Below are positions 35,941 to 44,863 of a stretch of DNA of 64,000 nt, one piece after another. How positions within the stretch are numbered: position 1 is the first letter of the stretch; each line of letters opens with the position of its first letter. Origin of the DNA: Pedobacter cryoconitis (GTDB lineage Bacteria > Bacteroidota > Bacteroidia > Sphingobacteriales > Sphingobacteriaceae); the NCBI RefSeq assembly GCF_014207135.1, contig NZ_JACHCC010000004.1, forward strand, positions 1-64,000, written 5' to 3'. The notes beneath the pieces are model-generated. The model did no database searches. It was not told the origin of the DNA and worked only from the letters and a program-made list of their open reading frames with translations. Made by a program: the position numbers and the translations under genes.

Positions 35941-36702
35941 CTAAAACATGAATTCACCGTCTTCAGGAACATGGCAGTTCTGGTCAAGTCCTTTTGCCGC
36001 TATGGCCTGTCTGATTTGTTCCCTGCTTTCAGTACCATGGTTTACGGCTTCTAGGTGAACAACGTATTTTTTGGCTCCTGGTGCATAATTGCAAACCCGG
36101 ATAATGTCTTCAATATCCATAACTATCGGATTACCAGCAATAAACCTGGCCGCGCCGCCATTAAGGACTATATGTGTAGGTTTATACTGTTCTAATGCAG
36201 CGATTACTTCTTCACACCAGATGGTATCACCTGCAATATAAAGGGAATCTTGTCCGTAGCTGATCACATACCCGGAAACAATACCCATACGCTCCCCTAT
36301 TTCACCGGTACCATGCTGACCTCCGGTACGACTGAAGCTGATCCCCTGCCAGGTCAGTTCTTCTTCTATGGGCCTGACATTAGTAAAGCCCGCCTGATGT
36401 ATGGTTTCGATATCAACAGGCTGGCAAAACAAGGTAATATCTTTAGGAAGCAGTTCCATTGCTGTCTGATCCCAGTGGTCTGTGTGGAGATGGGTCAATA
36501 AAACGGCGTCCAGCTGGCTGATCAGCTCTTTTAACTGTTCACCATCGATCGGCAAATCGACCAGGGGGTTTCTCCTCGTATTATTTGTTTGCATAAAGGG
36601 ATCATAGCTCTCTTTTGGAGCAAGCATCGGATCAATCAGTATATTTTTACCATTGACATGCAATAACTGTGTAGCATTACGCAAGAGTTGCAACTTCATC
36701 AT
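35941..36702 (-). CDS. MBL-fold metal-dependent hydrolase
   Basis: A 253-aa metallo-beta-lactamase-fold protein of the UlaG/L-ascorbate lactonase-like group. The metal motif is THLHTDHWD (about residue 73), with further ligand candidates in GGQHGTGEIG, YIAGDTIW and the terminal VHLEAVNHG. It lacks a signal peptide, so it is cytoplasmic. Divergent HxlR regulation (92 bp away) together with the downstream quinone oxidoreductase suggests a role in detoxification of a reactive compound; the substrate is unknown. Two consecutive ATG codons are possible starts. Confidence 0.85.
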   Translation of the reverse strand: MMKLQLLRNATQLLHVNGKNILIDPMLAPKESYDPFMQTNNTRRNPLVDLPIDGEQLKELISQLDAVLLTHLHTDHWDQTAMELLPKDITLFCQPVDIETIHQAGFTNVRPIEEELTWQGISFSRTGGQHGTGEIGERMGIVSGYVISYGQDSLYIAGDTIWCEEVIAALEQYKPTHIVLNGGAARFIAGNPIVMDIEDIIRVCNYAPGAKKYVVHLEAVNHGTESREQIRQAIAAKGLDQNCHVPEDGEFMF

Positions 36703-36775
36703 ATTTATCTAAATTTGTGAAGCAAAGGTTAAACTCCTGCCTGATACCTGCAAGAAATTCACCCTTAAGTAACCT

Positions 36776-36792
36776 GTTCACTAATTAGTAAC
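36776..36792. promoter_or_regulatory. Candidate HxlR operator
   Basis: GTT-c-ACTAA and TTAGTAAC form an inverted repeat with one bulged base, around the perfect 10-bp palindrome ACTAATTAGT. It lies 1 bp upstream of the HxlR start codon, in the divergent region. A weak minus-strand AACCTTTG box (about 36723-36730) could start the hydrolase transcript. Confidence 0.45.
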
Positions 36793-36793
36793 C

Positions 36794-37138
36794 ATGGACT
36801 ACAACCAGTTTAAACATTGTGGGCTTAACGTAGCATTGGGCATTTTATCCGGCAAATGGAAGGCGATTATTCTGTATCATCTGTTTCACCAGGAATCTAT
36901 GCGTTTTACCGAACTATGGCGTATCATCCCCAAAGTTACGAAAAAGGTACTGCTGGAACATCTGAAACAAATGGAGCACCAGGGATTACTGATAAGAAGT
37001 GAGGTTAACACTTTTCCACCTGAGGTTTATTATAAACTGTCCGATAAAGGAAAAGCCCTTGCCCCGGCATTAAGTGCACTCGAAGTATGGGCCAATGAAT
37101 ATGCCCGGGAAGAAGTGGATTTATTAAAATCAAAATAA
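36794..37138 (+). CDS. HxlR/DUF24-family redox-sensing regulator
   Basis: This 114-aa winged-helix regulator has the family core VALGILSGKWKAIILYHLF, RFTELWRIIPKVTKKVLLEHLKQME and the wing VYYKLSDKGKALAP. Cys9 (FKHCGLNVAL) is the conserved N-terminal cysteine that senses quinones, diamide or aldehydes in relatives such as YodB, HypR, CatR and QorR. It is divergent from the MBL hydrolase and quinone oxidoreductase, which are the expected targets. A palindrome just before its start suggests autoregulation. Confidence 0.9.
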   Translation: MDYNQFKHCGLNVALGILSGKWKAIILYHLFHQESMRFTELWRIIPKVTKKVLLEHLKQMEHQGLLIRSEVNTFPPEVYYKLSDKGKALAPALSALEVWANEYAREEVDLLKSK

Positions 37139-37170
37139 TCTGTTTTAGTATCTTAATTATTTGTCAATCA

Positions 37171-37581
37171 ATGTCTCCTAAAAATATAACCGCTTCATTC
37201 TTTTTACTGGCTACCCTTTTCCTTGTTTCATTCAGGCCTGTTGAAAACCCTGCAAATAAACCAGATGACTGTTATCGTTATCTTACTGAGCTTGTCCGCA
37301 GCAGTAATTTTCCGCTGAAAGGTTTTGACAGGAAGAAAGTAAACCTGCTGATCGATGAGGACAGCACTGATTCGCTAAGGCTGAAGTTATTTTTTGATAC
37401 TGAAGGTACGGGCACCCTGGGATGGGTGATGTATTATCCTAAAGAAAGAAAACTGACCAATATTACTGTTGATCCTGAGGCCCCCGTAGTACTCACTTTT
37501 AATCAACATTTCGCAGAGGCTTATGAAAAATGCAAAGGCATAACTGTGACCGGTACTCGTGCAGGTAAAAAGACACATTAG
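37171..37581 (+). CDS. Secreted protein of unknown function
   Basis: A 136-aa protein with a signal peptide (NITASFFLLATLFLVSFRPV). No family is recognised. The mature part (about 110 residues) has mixed alpha/beta character and two cysteines (DDCYRYL and EKCKGIT), at about residues 32 and 116, which could form a disulfide. It begins 32 bp after the HxlR gene and may be co-transcribed with it, though no functional link is visible. Confidence 0.65.
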   Translation: MSPKNITASFFLLATLFLVSFRPVENPANKPDDCYRYLTELVRSSNFPLKGFDRKKVNLLIDEDSTDSLRLKLFFDTEGTGTLGWVMYYPKERKLTNITVDPEAPVVLTFNQHFAEAYEKCKGITVTGTRAGKKTH

Positions 37582-37657
37582 TCAGACAACTAACAATCAA
37601 CACATTACAACAAAACATTATCCTTTCCTTAGCCGGGAAAATGGGATAACTATATCT

Positions 37658-37684
37658 ATACTTAACCTTTTCTATGTTAAGTAT
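37658..37684. promoter_or_regulatory. Inverted repeat upstream of the TonB receptor gene
   Basis: ATACTTAAC and GTTAAGTAT form a perfect 9-bp inverted repeat with a 9-nt spacer, about 134 bp upstream of the receptor start. It has no T-tract. It could be an operator or the terminator-like end of the preceding gene. Confidence 0.4.
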
Positions 37685-37817
37685 CTCACATTAAAACCGC
37701 ATTAATACGCCAATTCTTCATGATTATTTAATACTCCCGTTTTAATAAGTTTTTTTCGGATATGCACTTTTGAACCCGCTAATTCAATTTAATGCAATTT
37801 TCACTTAATCAAAAGGC

Positions 37818-40391
37818 ATGAAAAAATCTTTACTTATTAAAATTACCTTACTCATCCAGTTTTTTGCTATCAGCGCATTCGCCCAGCAGAAAATCAGTGG
37901 TAAGATCGTCGATTCATTGACTAATGAATCTCTGCCAGGAGCATCCATCGGCTTTAAGGGTACCCGAAATTTCACTTCAACTTCGCTTGATGGAAGTTTT
38001 TCATTACAAAAACAAGATGGCTCAAAAGTTCTGATTGTATCTTTCATTGGATACAACTCAAGAGAAATCATCCTTAAAGAAGGAAAAACAAATCTTGGAA
38101 ATATTAAAATTGTTCCTAATTCGAGCTTAATGTCAGAAGTGGCGATCATTGGGTCAAACGTTGCGATTGACCGGAAAACTCCGGTAGCTGTTTCGACAAT
38201 CAATGCGCAGCAGATCGAGGAAAAAGGCAGTAGCCAGGAATTCCCTGAATTGTTGAACTCTACCCCGGGTGTTCAGGCAACAAAACAGGGTGGTGGTTTT
38301 GGAGATTCCAGGATCAGTATCCGCGGTTTCAGTACAGCTAACCTGGCGATTATGGTTAATGGTATTCCAATTAATGACATGGAAAATGGTTCTGTTTACT
38401 GGTCAAACTGGGCTAGTTTAAGAGATGTTACTTCTTCTATGCAGGTTCAGAGAGGACTTGGTGCAACGAAACTTGTTGTTCCGTCTCTTGGAGGTACTAT
38501 CAATATCATTACCAAAAGTACTGATGTTGAAAAAGGAGGATCAATTTCGCAAACAATTGGAAACGACGGCTTCCTGAAAACATCTGTTTACGTTTCTACG
38601 GGGATGAATGACAAAGGATGGGCCTTCTCTGCTCAGGGCTCACGTACATCTGGTAATATGTATGCTGAGGGTCTACAATTTACAGGATATAATTACTTCT
38701 TTAACCTTTCCAAGAAGTTTAATGACCACCATACGCTTTCCCTGACAGGTATGGGCGCCCCACAGTGGCACGGACAAAGATCGAGTAAACAAACGATTCA
38801 GGCATTTGAAGATGCTCCGCAAGGGATTAAATTTAATCCGGACTGGGGTGTTAAATACGGACAGGTGGTGAATGTGAAGAACAATTATTTCAATAAACCA
38901 ATTGTTTCCTTAACGGACTACTGGACTATCGATGAATCATCGAGTTTATCAACTGTACTGTATGCCTCTCAGGGTATAGGTGGCGGAGGTTCAAACCTGG
39001 GCAGTGTTGCGCTTCCAAGAGTAGGTGGATATGCTTATGCTCCTTATGATTTAGACGCTGCAATAGCAGCTAACAAGGCAACAGTTGATGGAGCTGCCGG
39101 ATCTTATCTGTATGCCTCAATCAACAACCATAACTGGTTTGGTGCTATGAGTACTTATAACAGAAAATTAAATAAGTACCTAAATTTCACAGGAGGAGTA
39201 GACCTGAGATACTATCAGGGAACTCATTACGTAAAAATTACTGATCTTTTAGGGGCTGACTATGTATCGTATCCTTGGTTGGGCATCAATAGTTCAAGTA
39301 CTTATCGTGGAGATATCAACAACCCTAACCCGATGTTAAAAACCGGTGATAAATTTGAATATAACTATAATAGTAAAGTACTTTGGGAAGGTGCATCAGG
39401 TCAGGTAGAATACTCGAAAGATAACATTACTGCTTTCGCTTCCCTGGCAGCATCCAATACCTCTTATAAAAGGATAGACTTTTTCAACTATACACCAGAT
39501 GATCCGGCAAGGACTACGCCATACAAGAGCTTTTTAGGCTACCAGGCTAAAGGTGGAGCAAATTATAACCTGGATGAACACAGCAATGTATTTGCTAATA
39601 TTGGTTACCTGGAGAAAGCGCCTATTTTCACAAACGTATTCCTGGAATATAAGAACTTTATAAACCCGGATGCTAAAAATGAAAAAATGTTCAGTTATGA
39701 ACTGGGTTATGGTTACAGAAGTAAAACACTTACTGCAAACATCAACCTGTACAGATCTACCTACAGAGACCGTGCTAGGGCTGTAAATCAGACCCTGGCT
39801 GACGGAACAGTATATACTTTTAACTTATCAGGTGTAAATGAATTACACCAGGGTGTTGAATTCGATTTCAGATACAGACCTATCCAGGCTGTTACCTTAA
39901 GCGGTATGCTTTCTATGGGTGACTGGAAGTACCTGAATGACATCGGTCCTGTAACAGTTAATGCACAAACTGGCAGCAATCTTCCTCCTCCAACGATTTC
40001 TAAAGTTTATCTGAAAGGACTGAAAGTTGGTAATCAGGCACAAACCACGGCAGCACTTGGTCTTGATGTACAGGTATTACCTGAGTTAAAACTAGGTGCA
40101 GATTATAATTATTATGGTAATTATAACGCCGACTTTAACTTCTACAACTATACTAAAGCAGGTGCAAATCCATGGAAAATTCCAAATTATTCGTTGTTAG
40201 CCCTGAATGCTGTTATCAAGTTCAAAATTGCCAATTTAAACTCTTCATTAATCGTAAACGTGAACAACGTATTGAATACTAAATATGTTGCAGATGCATA
40301 TGATGCCAATGGTACAAGCACGGCTGCGGGTTCTACTGTTTTTTATGGATTTGGCAGAACATGGACTACCGGACTAAAAATCAATTTCTAA
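37818..40391 (+). CDS. TonB-dependent receptor with carboxypeptidase-like domain
   Basis: This 857-aa outer-membrane protein has a signal peptide ending ISAFAQ and a CarboxypepD_reg-like domain (about residues 23-100; GKIVDSLTNESLPGASIGFKGT). The plug follows (about 110-225; TPVAVSTINAQQIEEKGS; DSRISIRGFSTANLAIMVNG; GLGATKLVVPSLGGTINI), then a 22-strand type barrel ending GLKINF with C-terminal Phe. It is shorter than SusC proteins (about 1000 aa) and no SusD gene follows. Instead a lipoprotein gene starts 10 bp downstream. Such receptors import bulky substrates by TonB energy; the substrate is unknown. No cobalamin riboswitch was found upstream. Confidence 0.92.
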   Translation: MKKSLLIKITLLIQFFAISAFAQQKISGKIVDSLTNESLPGASIGFKGTRNFTSTSLDGSFSLQKQDGSKVLIVSFIGYNSREIILKEGKTNLGNIKIVPNSSLMSEVAIIGSNVAIDRKTPVAVSTINAQQIEEKGSSQEFPELLNSTPGVQATKQGGGFGDSRISIRGFSTANLAIMVNGIPINDMENGSVYWSNWASLRDVTSSMQVQRGLGATKLVVPSLGGTINIITKSTDVEKGGSISQTIGNDGFLKTSVYVSTGMNDKGWAFSAQGSRTSGNMYAEGLQFTGYNYFFNLSKKFNDHHTLSLTGMGAPQWHGQRSSKQTIQAFEDAPQGIKFNPDWGVKYGQVVNVKNNYFNKPIVSLTDYWTIDESSSLSTVLYASQGIGGGGSNLGSVALPRVGGYAYAPYDLDAAIAANKATVDGAAGSYLYASINNHNWFGAMSTYNRKLNKYLNFTGGVDLRYYQGTHYVKITDLLGADYVSYPWLGINSSSTYRGDINNPNPMLKTGDKFEYNYNSKVLWEGASGQVEYSKDNITAFASLAASNTSYKRIDFFNYTPDDPARTTPYKSFLGYQAKGGANYNLDEHSNVFANIGYLEKAPIFTNVFLEYKNFINPDAKNEKMFSYELGYGYRSKTLTANINLYRSTYRDRARAVNQTLADGTVYTFNLSGVNELHQGVEFDFRYRPIQAVTLSGMLSMGDWKYLNDIGPVTVNAQTGSNLPPPTISKVYLKGLKVGNQAQTTAALGLDVQVLPELKLGADYNYYGNYNADFNFYNYTKAGANPWKIPNYSLLALNAVIKFKIANLNSSLIVNVNNVLNTKYVADAYDANGTSTAAGSTVFYGFGRTWTTGLKINF

Positions 40392-40401
40392 AATTACTAT
40401 C

Positions 40402-41541
40402 ATGAAAAATTACATCTATATTTTCCTGGCAATGGCTGCCGTTGCATTTGCCTCTTGTAATCCGATGAAGGATACAATTAATAACCTTACCCCTGCCCCT
40501 GCTACCCGTACGATAACTGTAACCTCAACGGCTAATTATGAAAGCCTTGCGGCAGCTAATACAGGCATCACTGCGATGTTAAACAAATCTTACCCTCAGC
40601 TAGGTGACGGGACGAAAGCGAATGTGACTTACAGTTATAAAACAAACACCGTTAAACCTGTTGATAGTGTTTATGCAAATATTCAGTATACGGTTACTGC
40701 TGCTGACTATACAACAGGCGCTCCTGCTGTAGGAAATGGTACCAATAAAAATTACAGTGCTGCACAGGTACTCTCATTTTTAGAATACAAGTATCCGCAG
40801 GCTACAACTGATGCTAATAAACTGGTATTGTTAACCTATACATTTTTCCAGTCGGGTGTAACTCCGTCAACTGGGACATTGGTTACTGAAGCTTTCTTAT
40901 TACAGGCAATCGGCTGGCAAAAAATCTACCTTGTTTCTCCGGCACAATACACTGCGCTGGGAAGAGGGGTCAATAATGCCTTTGTCTCTGCTGATGTGGC
41001 TACACTTGCTTCTTCTCTTAATGCACTTTTAAAAGCTGATCCTGCGGTCATGTTAACTGTGAAACTAGGCGATGTAAGATATATCACTTATAAATATTAT
41101 GTATCTGCCACAGTTTCTCATCAAAAAGTGTTTGTACTGACTTATGATGGTACAAACTGGTCGCCAAGTACTACACTTGCTTTCCTTAAACAGGGAGGTA
41201 AATGGATTCCAGATCCGACTATTTACTATACGATGGTTGCTGCCGATTATGCTAATCTTAATCTTCCGAATGTAAATTATACTTTCGGAACGACAGCAAA
41301 CAGAGCAAACGTTGCACAATATAAAAGTTTTAATACCAGTGCAACCAACGGCACACAATGGTCTACAACCGAAATCAATGGTGCTTTGGCCTATACACTT
41401 AACCTTAAGTTCCCTAATGCCGTGGCGGACCCACAAGTGTCTTATGTGATTACTTATTATGCTTATGCAGGAAAGTATAGCTATGTACCGGTGAAGTTCT
41501 TTAAAACGGCTACTGGATTCGTACTGGCAGATCAGCAATAA
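40402..41541 (+). CDS. Surface lipoprotein partner of the TonB receptor, duplicated
   Basis: The 379-aa precursor has a lipoprotein signal (MKNYIYIFLAMAAVAFASC), with the lipidated Cys at residue 19. No SusD helical (TPR) repeats are seen. The mature part seems to hold two related units. One runs from about residue 90 to 160, with VTAADY, YSAAQVLSFLEYKYP and LVLLTYTFF. The other runs from about 270 to 375, with VAADYANLNLP, WSTTEINGALAYTLNLKFP and VSYVITYYAY. Both show an ADY-type start, a helix that ends in KYP/KFP, then a beta strand rich in Tyr/Thr. It is in an operon with the receptor (10 bp). A substrate-capturing lid lipoprotein is a plausible role but not shown. Confidence 0.75.
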   Translation: MKNYIYIFLAMAAVAFASCNPMKDTINNLTPAPATRTITVTSTANYESLAAANTGITAMLNKSYPQLGDGTKANVTYSYKTNTVKPVDSVYANIQYTVTAADYTTGAPAVGNGTNKNYSAAQVLSFLEYKYPQATTDANKLVLLTYTFFQSGVTPSTGTLVTEAFLLQAIGWQKIYLVSPAQYTALGRGVNNAFVSADVATLASSLNALLKADPAVMLTVKLGDVRYITYKYYVSATVSHQKVFVLTYDGTNWSPSTTLAFLKQGGKWIPDPTIYYTMVAADYANLNLPNVNYTFGTTANRANVAQYKSFNTSATNGTQWSTTEINGALAYTLNLKFPNAVADPQVSYVITYYAYAGKYSYVPVKFFKTATGFVLADQQ

Positions 41542-41559
41542 AAATTATTCTTCCAACAA

Positions 41560-41592
41560 AAAGCCCTGCTTTGAAGATCAAAGCAGGGCTTT
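41560..41592. terminator. Bidirectional terminator
   Basis: AAAGCCCTGCTTTGA and TCAAAGCAGGGCTTT make a perfect 15-bp stem with a 3-nt loop. It separates the convergent lipoprotein gene and the gene ending at 41594. Confidence 0.92.
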
Positions 41593-41593
41593 C

Positions 41594-42238
41594 TTATTTT
41601 AATTTCATTTCGACGATCTCTCCATCGGTTTTAACTTCAACGAATGCTTCGATCCTGTCCTGATGATTAACGGTATAACTTTTACGGTCATAATAGTCGG
41701 TCGTTCCTCCATAATTGTTATATCCACTTCCCGTATACTGATCATAAGTTCCGGTTGCATCCCAGCTCAGGTTACCCGTCAGGAAGTATTTCCCCGGTTT
41801 CATATCAGGAAAGGTAAATTCGCCCTGGCTATTGGTTATGGCCTCAAGACGGAACCTGTAAGCAGCATCTGACAGATAAACATATACTCTTTTTTTATAG
41901 TCCTTACTCTTATAGTTTTCCTTATCCTTCCGCAGTTTATACCACTCCTCAAAATATGGGGTCACAGGATAAAGGATGACCTTCATTTTATTGGCATAAA
42001 TGCGGCCAGCTAAAGGGGCTTTATAACCAAATCCAGTCTTGGGTTTGGTAAAAGCTACACCTTTAATAGTTCCAGTTCCCCTCGCCAGTGCGCTTCTGGC
42101 CTGCACTGAGTCGAATTTCATCTGGGGATATAAAGTGGTCACTTTTTGTTCGGGCTCTTTTTCTACATACTGAGCACGGGAAGTAAATGCAAAGCAAACT
42201 ATAAAGCCTGCCGCTAAAAGGTATTTATTGCTGATCAT
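41594..42238 (-). CDS. Secreted protein with carboxypeptidase regulatory-like fold
   Basis: A 214-aa precursor with a signal peptide (MISNKYLLAAGFIVCFAFTSRAQ); an alternative Met 7 residues upstream is possible. The mature protein has a beta-rich domain (about residues 55-190) of transthyretin/carboxypeptidase regulatory type: GTIKGVAFTKPKTG, VILYPVTPY, EAITNSQGEFTFPDMKPGKYFL. A low-complexity Tyr/Gly patch (TGTYDQYTGSGYNNYGG) follows. Such domains act as surface binding or structural parts. It is monocistronic and its function is unknown. Confidence 0.7.
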   Translation of the reverse strand: MISNKYLLAAGFIVCFAFTSRAQYVEKEPEQKVTTLYPQMKFDSVQARSALARGTGTIKGVAFTKPKTGFGYKAPLAGRIYANKMKVILYPVTPYFEEWYKLRKDKENYKSKDYKKRVYVYLSDAAYRFRLEAITNSQGEFTFPDMKPGKYFLTGNLSWDATGTYDQYTGSGYNNYGGTTDYYDRKSYTVNHQDRIEAFVEVKTDGEIVEMKLK

Positions 42239-42379
42239 AGAAATAATATTTGTTAACAAACTGATACTAAACTACAAAAGTTATAAATCAATTTCAATAC
42301 CCTTAATTCTCTTTATCAACGTTATAAAAATCGGTAATTTAGATGTTCTGAATAATTATCACACAATTTAAATCATAAA

Positions 42380-43027
42380 ATGGGAAGCGACAGGTTATTT
42401 GATCAACAAGAGGCTGATCTTTTGTTAGAGATCATTGTCAACAGGAGAGATGTAAGGGGAAACCGTTTCTTAAATAAGCCTTTGGGAGAAGAAGAGATCG
42501 ATAAAATATTGATGGCTGCAGTAAATGCCCCCTCTGTAGGTTTTTCCCAGCCATGGGAGTTTGTTCTGATTAGGGATGAAAAGATTAAACAGCAAATCAG
42601 GGACAGCTTCGACCAGGAAAATGCGAAAGCAGCCGGACTCTTTGGAGGCGAAAAACAAAAGGAATACAATGCGTTAAAACTGGAAGGAATTTGCGAAGCT
42701 CCATTGAATATCGCTGTTTTTTACAAAGAAAAAAAAGAAACGGTACTTGGACAAACATCGATGCAGGAAGTAGGCTTATATAGCGTCGTATGCGCCATAC
42801 AGAACATGTGGTTAATGGCCAGGGCACTGAATATAGGAATGGGCTGGGTAAGTATTATTGATCCGGAGAAGGTAAAGCAAATTGTAAAGGCCCCTGCCGG
42901 CAACCAGCTGGTCGGTTATTTCTGCCTGGGTTACACCACAGAGTTTCTGAAGCAGCCTGAGCTGGAAATTTTAAAATGGGAAGCACGTAAAAACATGAAA
43001 GAACTCATATTTTATGACAACTATTAG
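42380..43027 (+). CDS. bluB: BluB, 5,6-dimethylbenzimidazole synthase
   Basis: BluB breaks down reduced FMN with O2 to give dimethylbenzimidazole, the lower ligand of cobalamin. The 215-aa protein has the nitroreductase fold with BluB-specific motifs: NRRDVRGNRFL near the N-terminus, APSVGFSQPWEFVLIRD and VCAIQNMWLMARALNIGMGWVSI. Length matches the family. It stands alone between a minus-strand gene and tRNA-Ser; no other cobalamin genes are visible. An unspecific nitroreductase role cannot be fully excluded, but the motif set favours BluB. Confidence 0.85.
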   Translation: MGSDRLFDQQEADLLLEIIVNRRDVRGNRFLNKPLGEEEIDKILMAAVNAPSVGFSQPWEFVLIRDEKIKQQIRDSFDQENAKAAGLFGGEKQKEYNALKLEGICEAPLNIAVFYKEKKETVLGQTSMQEVGLYSVVCAIQNMWLMARALNIGMGWVSIIDPEKVKQIVKAPAGNQLVGYFCLGYTTEFLKQPELEILKWEARKNMKELIFYDNY

Positions 43028-43065
43028 AGGTGAGGAGACCTTTACGCATCGCCCCCTCACCTCTA
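43025..43065. terminator. Hairpin at the bluB stop codon
   Basis: TAGAGGTGAGG and CCTCACCTCTA form a perfect 11-bp stem that includes the bluB stop codon. No T-tract follows. It may act together with the terminator 14 bp downstream. Confidence 0.5.
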
Positions 43066-43078
43066 TCCCAGAAAACAA

Positions 43079-43114
43079 AAAAGACGTCTTAAGCTGATGC
43101 CTAAGACGTCTTTT
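43079..43114. terminator. Bidirectional terminator between bluB and tRNA-Ser
   Basis: AAAAGACGTCTTA and TAAGACGTCTTTT form a perfect 13-bp stem with a 10-nt loop, with A- and T-tracts on both sides. It suits convergent bluB and tRNA-Ser transcripts. Confidence 0.9.
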
Positions 43115-43139
43115 GTTTAAAATATACTTTCTTTACTCG

Positions 43140-43227
43140 CGGAGAGAGAGGGATTCGAACCCTCGATACCCTTTTGAGGTATACACACTTTCCAGGCGTG
43201 CTCCTTCAACCACTCGGACACCTCTCC
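43140..43227 (-). tRNA. tRNA-Ser (GGA anticodon)
   Basis: The minus strand folds as an 88-nt class II tRNA. The acceptor stem is GGAGAGG/TCTCTCC (one G-T pair) with discriminator G. A D-arm follows with GAGTGGTTGAAGGAGC, then the anticodon loop CTGGAAA holding GGA. There is a long variable arm (GTATACCTCAAAAGGGTATC) and the T-arm GAGGGTTCGAATCCCTC. The 3' CCA is not encoded. A TACTTTTG box lies 13 bp upstream at 43240-43247. It reads TCC and TCT serine codons. Confidence 0.97.
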
Positions 43228-43239
43228 CATTACGGGTTG

Positions 43240-43247
43240 CAAAAGTA
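43240..43247 (-). promoter_or_regulatory. -7 promoter box of tRNA-Ser
   Basis: The minus strand reads TACTTTTG, matching TAnnTTTG, 12 nt before the first base of the tRNA. A poly-T/poly-A run lies just upstream. Confidence 0.6.
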
Positions 43248-43294
43248 GTATTTTTTTTTACTTGAGTATTATTATTTTAATGACTACAGAAAAA

Positions 43295-44725
43295 TTAATC
43301 TATAACCGTTACTTTCATCATATTCGTTTTACCTTTTCTTTCCATCGGAATTGCGGCAGTATTGATCAATATATCACCTTTTTTGATCAGCTTCATTTTT
43401 ACCAGCAAGTTGTTTACATCTTCGATAGTATCATCAGTACTTTCGAATTTGTCATAATGGAAAGCCTGAACTCCCCAAACCAGACTTAAAGTATTTAGCA
43501 ATTGCTTGTTGTCGGTAAAGATATAAGTCAGTGCTTTAGGTCTGTGGCTTGATATTTCGAAAGCAGTATATCCGCTTACAGTCATAGAAACAATACCTAC
43601 AGCATCTGTCTGCCTAGCTAAATTACAGGCAGAATCACAAATCGCATCACTCAAAAAGGATTCACAACTGGGTTTAAGTGGCTTATCAACGTTAAAAGGA
43701 TAGTTATTTACCTCAATGTTCTGAATGATTTTTTGCATTGTTTCGATAACGATCAGCGGAAACTCTCCTACAGAAGTCTCACCACTTAACATCACCGCAT
43801 CTGCACCGTCCAATACTGAGTTTGCAACGTCATTCACCTCTGCACGTGTTGGTCTTGGCGTAGTGATCATGCTTTCCAGCATCTGAGTAGCAATAATTAC
43901 AGGTTTAGAAGCGGCGATACATTTCTGTACAATCATTTTCTGTAACAGAGGAACTTCTTCCATTGGCATTTCTACTCCCAGATCACCACGGGCAACCATG
44001 ATACCGTCAGAAACTGCAATAATTTCATCAATATTATCAATGGCTTCAGGTTTTTCAATTTTAGCAATTACTCTGGCTCCCTTGCCTCTTTCTTTGATAA
44101 TATCTTTTAATTCAACGATGTCAGCCGCATTACGAACAAATGAAAGACCTATCCAGTCTACATCGTTCTCTAATACAAAATCAAGATTTTTACGGTCTTC
44201 TACAGTCAGCGAAGGAATGGAAACTTTAGTATTCGGTAAATTTACTCCTTTTCTTGAAGTCAGGATACCTCCGTGAACAACCTCACAAACTACTTCATCT
44301 TCGTAGTTTGTCTCTACTACTCTCATCTGCAGTTTTCCGTCATCTAAAAGGATGATTTCTCCTGGTTTCACATCTTTAGGGAAACTGGTATAAGTGATAT
44401 AAATACGCTCTTCATTACCGACACATTCTTTGGTTGTGATGATTGTGCGACTTCCATTAACTAAGTGTATACCACCATCTTTAACGATTCCAATTCTGAT
44501 TTTAGGCCCTTGTAAATCAGCTAAAATACCAACATTATAATTGTGTTTTTTATTGATTGAACGGATCGTATCCAGGACTTCCTGGTGATCTGCCTGTGAA
44601 CCATGTGAAAAGTTAAGTCTGCAAACATCTAATCCTGCATTAAACATGCTTAATAAAACGTCTGGTTTTGCTGAGGCCGGACCTAGCGTGGCTACAATTT
44701 TTGTTCTGGAATGAAAGGGTTTCAT
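43295..44725 (-). CDS. pyk: Pyruvate kinase
   Basis: Pyruvate kinase makes pyruvate and ATP from phosphoenolpyruvate. The 476-aa protein starts KIVATLGPASAKPDVL and contains the active-site segments LNFSHGS, ADLQGPKIRIG and the signature DGIMVARGDLGVEMP. The Lys in VIAKIEKPEAIDN (about residue 219), SMITTPRPTRAEVNDVANSV and the C-terminal allosteric domain complete it. The start is put at 44725 (MKPFHSRTKIVATLG); the extra 10 residues upstream are not typical. A -7 box at 44827-44834 implies a leader of about 97 nt. Confidence 0.96.
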   Translation of the reverse strand: MKPFHSRTKIVATLGPASAKPDVLLSMFNAGLDVCRLNFSHGSQADHQEVLDTIRSINKKHNYNVGILADLQGPKIRIGIVKDGGIHLVNGSRTIITTKECVGNEERIYITYTSFPKDVKPGEIILLDDGKLQMRVVETNYEDEVVCEVVHGGILTSRKGVNLPNTKVSIPSLTVEDRKNLDFVLENDVDWIGLSFVRNAADIVELKDIIKERGKGARVIAKIEKPEAIDNIDEIIAVSDGIMVARGDLGVEMPMEEVPLLQKMIVQKCIAASKPVIIATQMLESMITTPRPTRAEVNDVANSVLDGADAVMLSGETSVGEFPLIVIETMQKIIQNIEVNNYPFNVDKPLKPSCESFLSDAICDSACNLARQTDAVGIVSMTVSGYTAFEISSHRPKALTYIFTDNKQLLNTLSLVWGVQAFHYDKFESTDDTIEDVNNLLVKMKLIKKGDILINTAAIPMERKGKTNMMKVTVID

Positions 44726-44826
44726 TTGAGTTATTTTATTTGTTAAGACCAACAAAAGAGGGTTTTAGCTATAAAAACCACTGTTAGCCTGGTTAATTCT
44801 GTTATTTAACTAAATAATGTCAGATT

Positions 44827-44834
44827 CAAATATA
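44827..44834 (-). promoter_or_regulatory. -7 promoter box of pyk
   Basis: The minus strand reads TATATTTG, matching TAnnTTTG, about 100 nt upstream of the pyk start. No -33 match at 19 bp. Confidence 0.4.
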
Positions 44835-44863
44835 GTGTATTTAATACACCTTACATATAAAAT

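Noticed and set aside
37582..37817. Possible cobalamin riboswitch before the TonB receptor
   Set aside because: No B12-box-like conserved core was seen; only a 9-bp inverted repeat is present. The bluB gene further on is not in the same operon.
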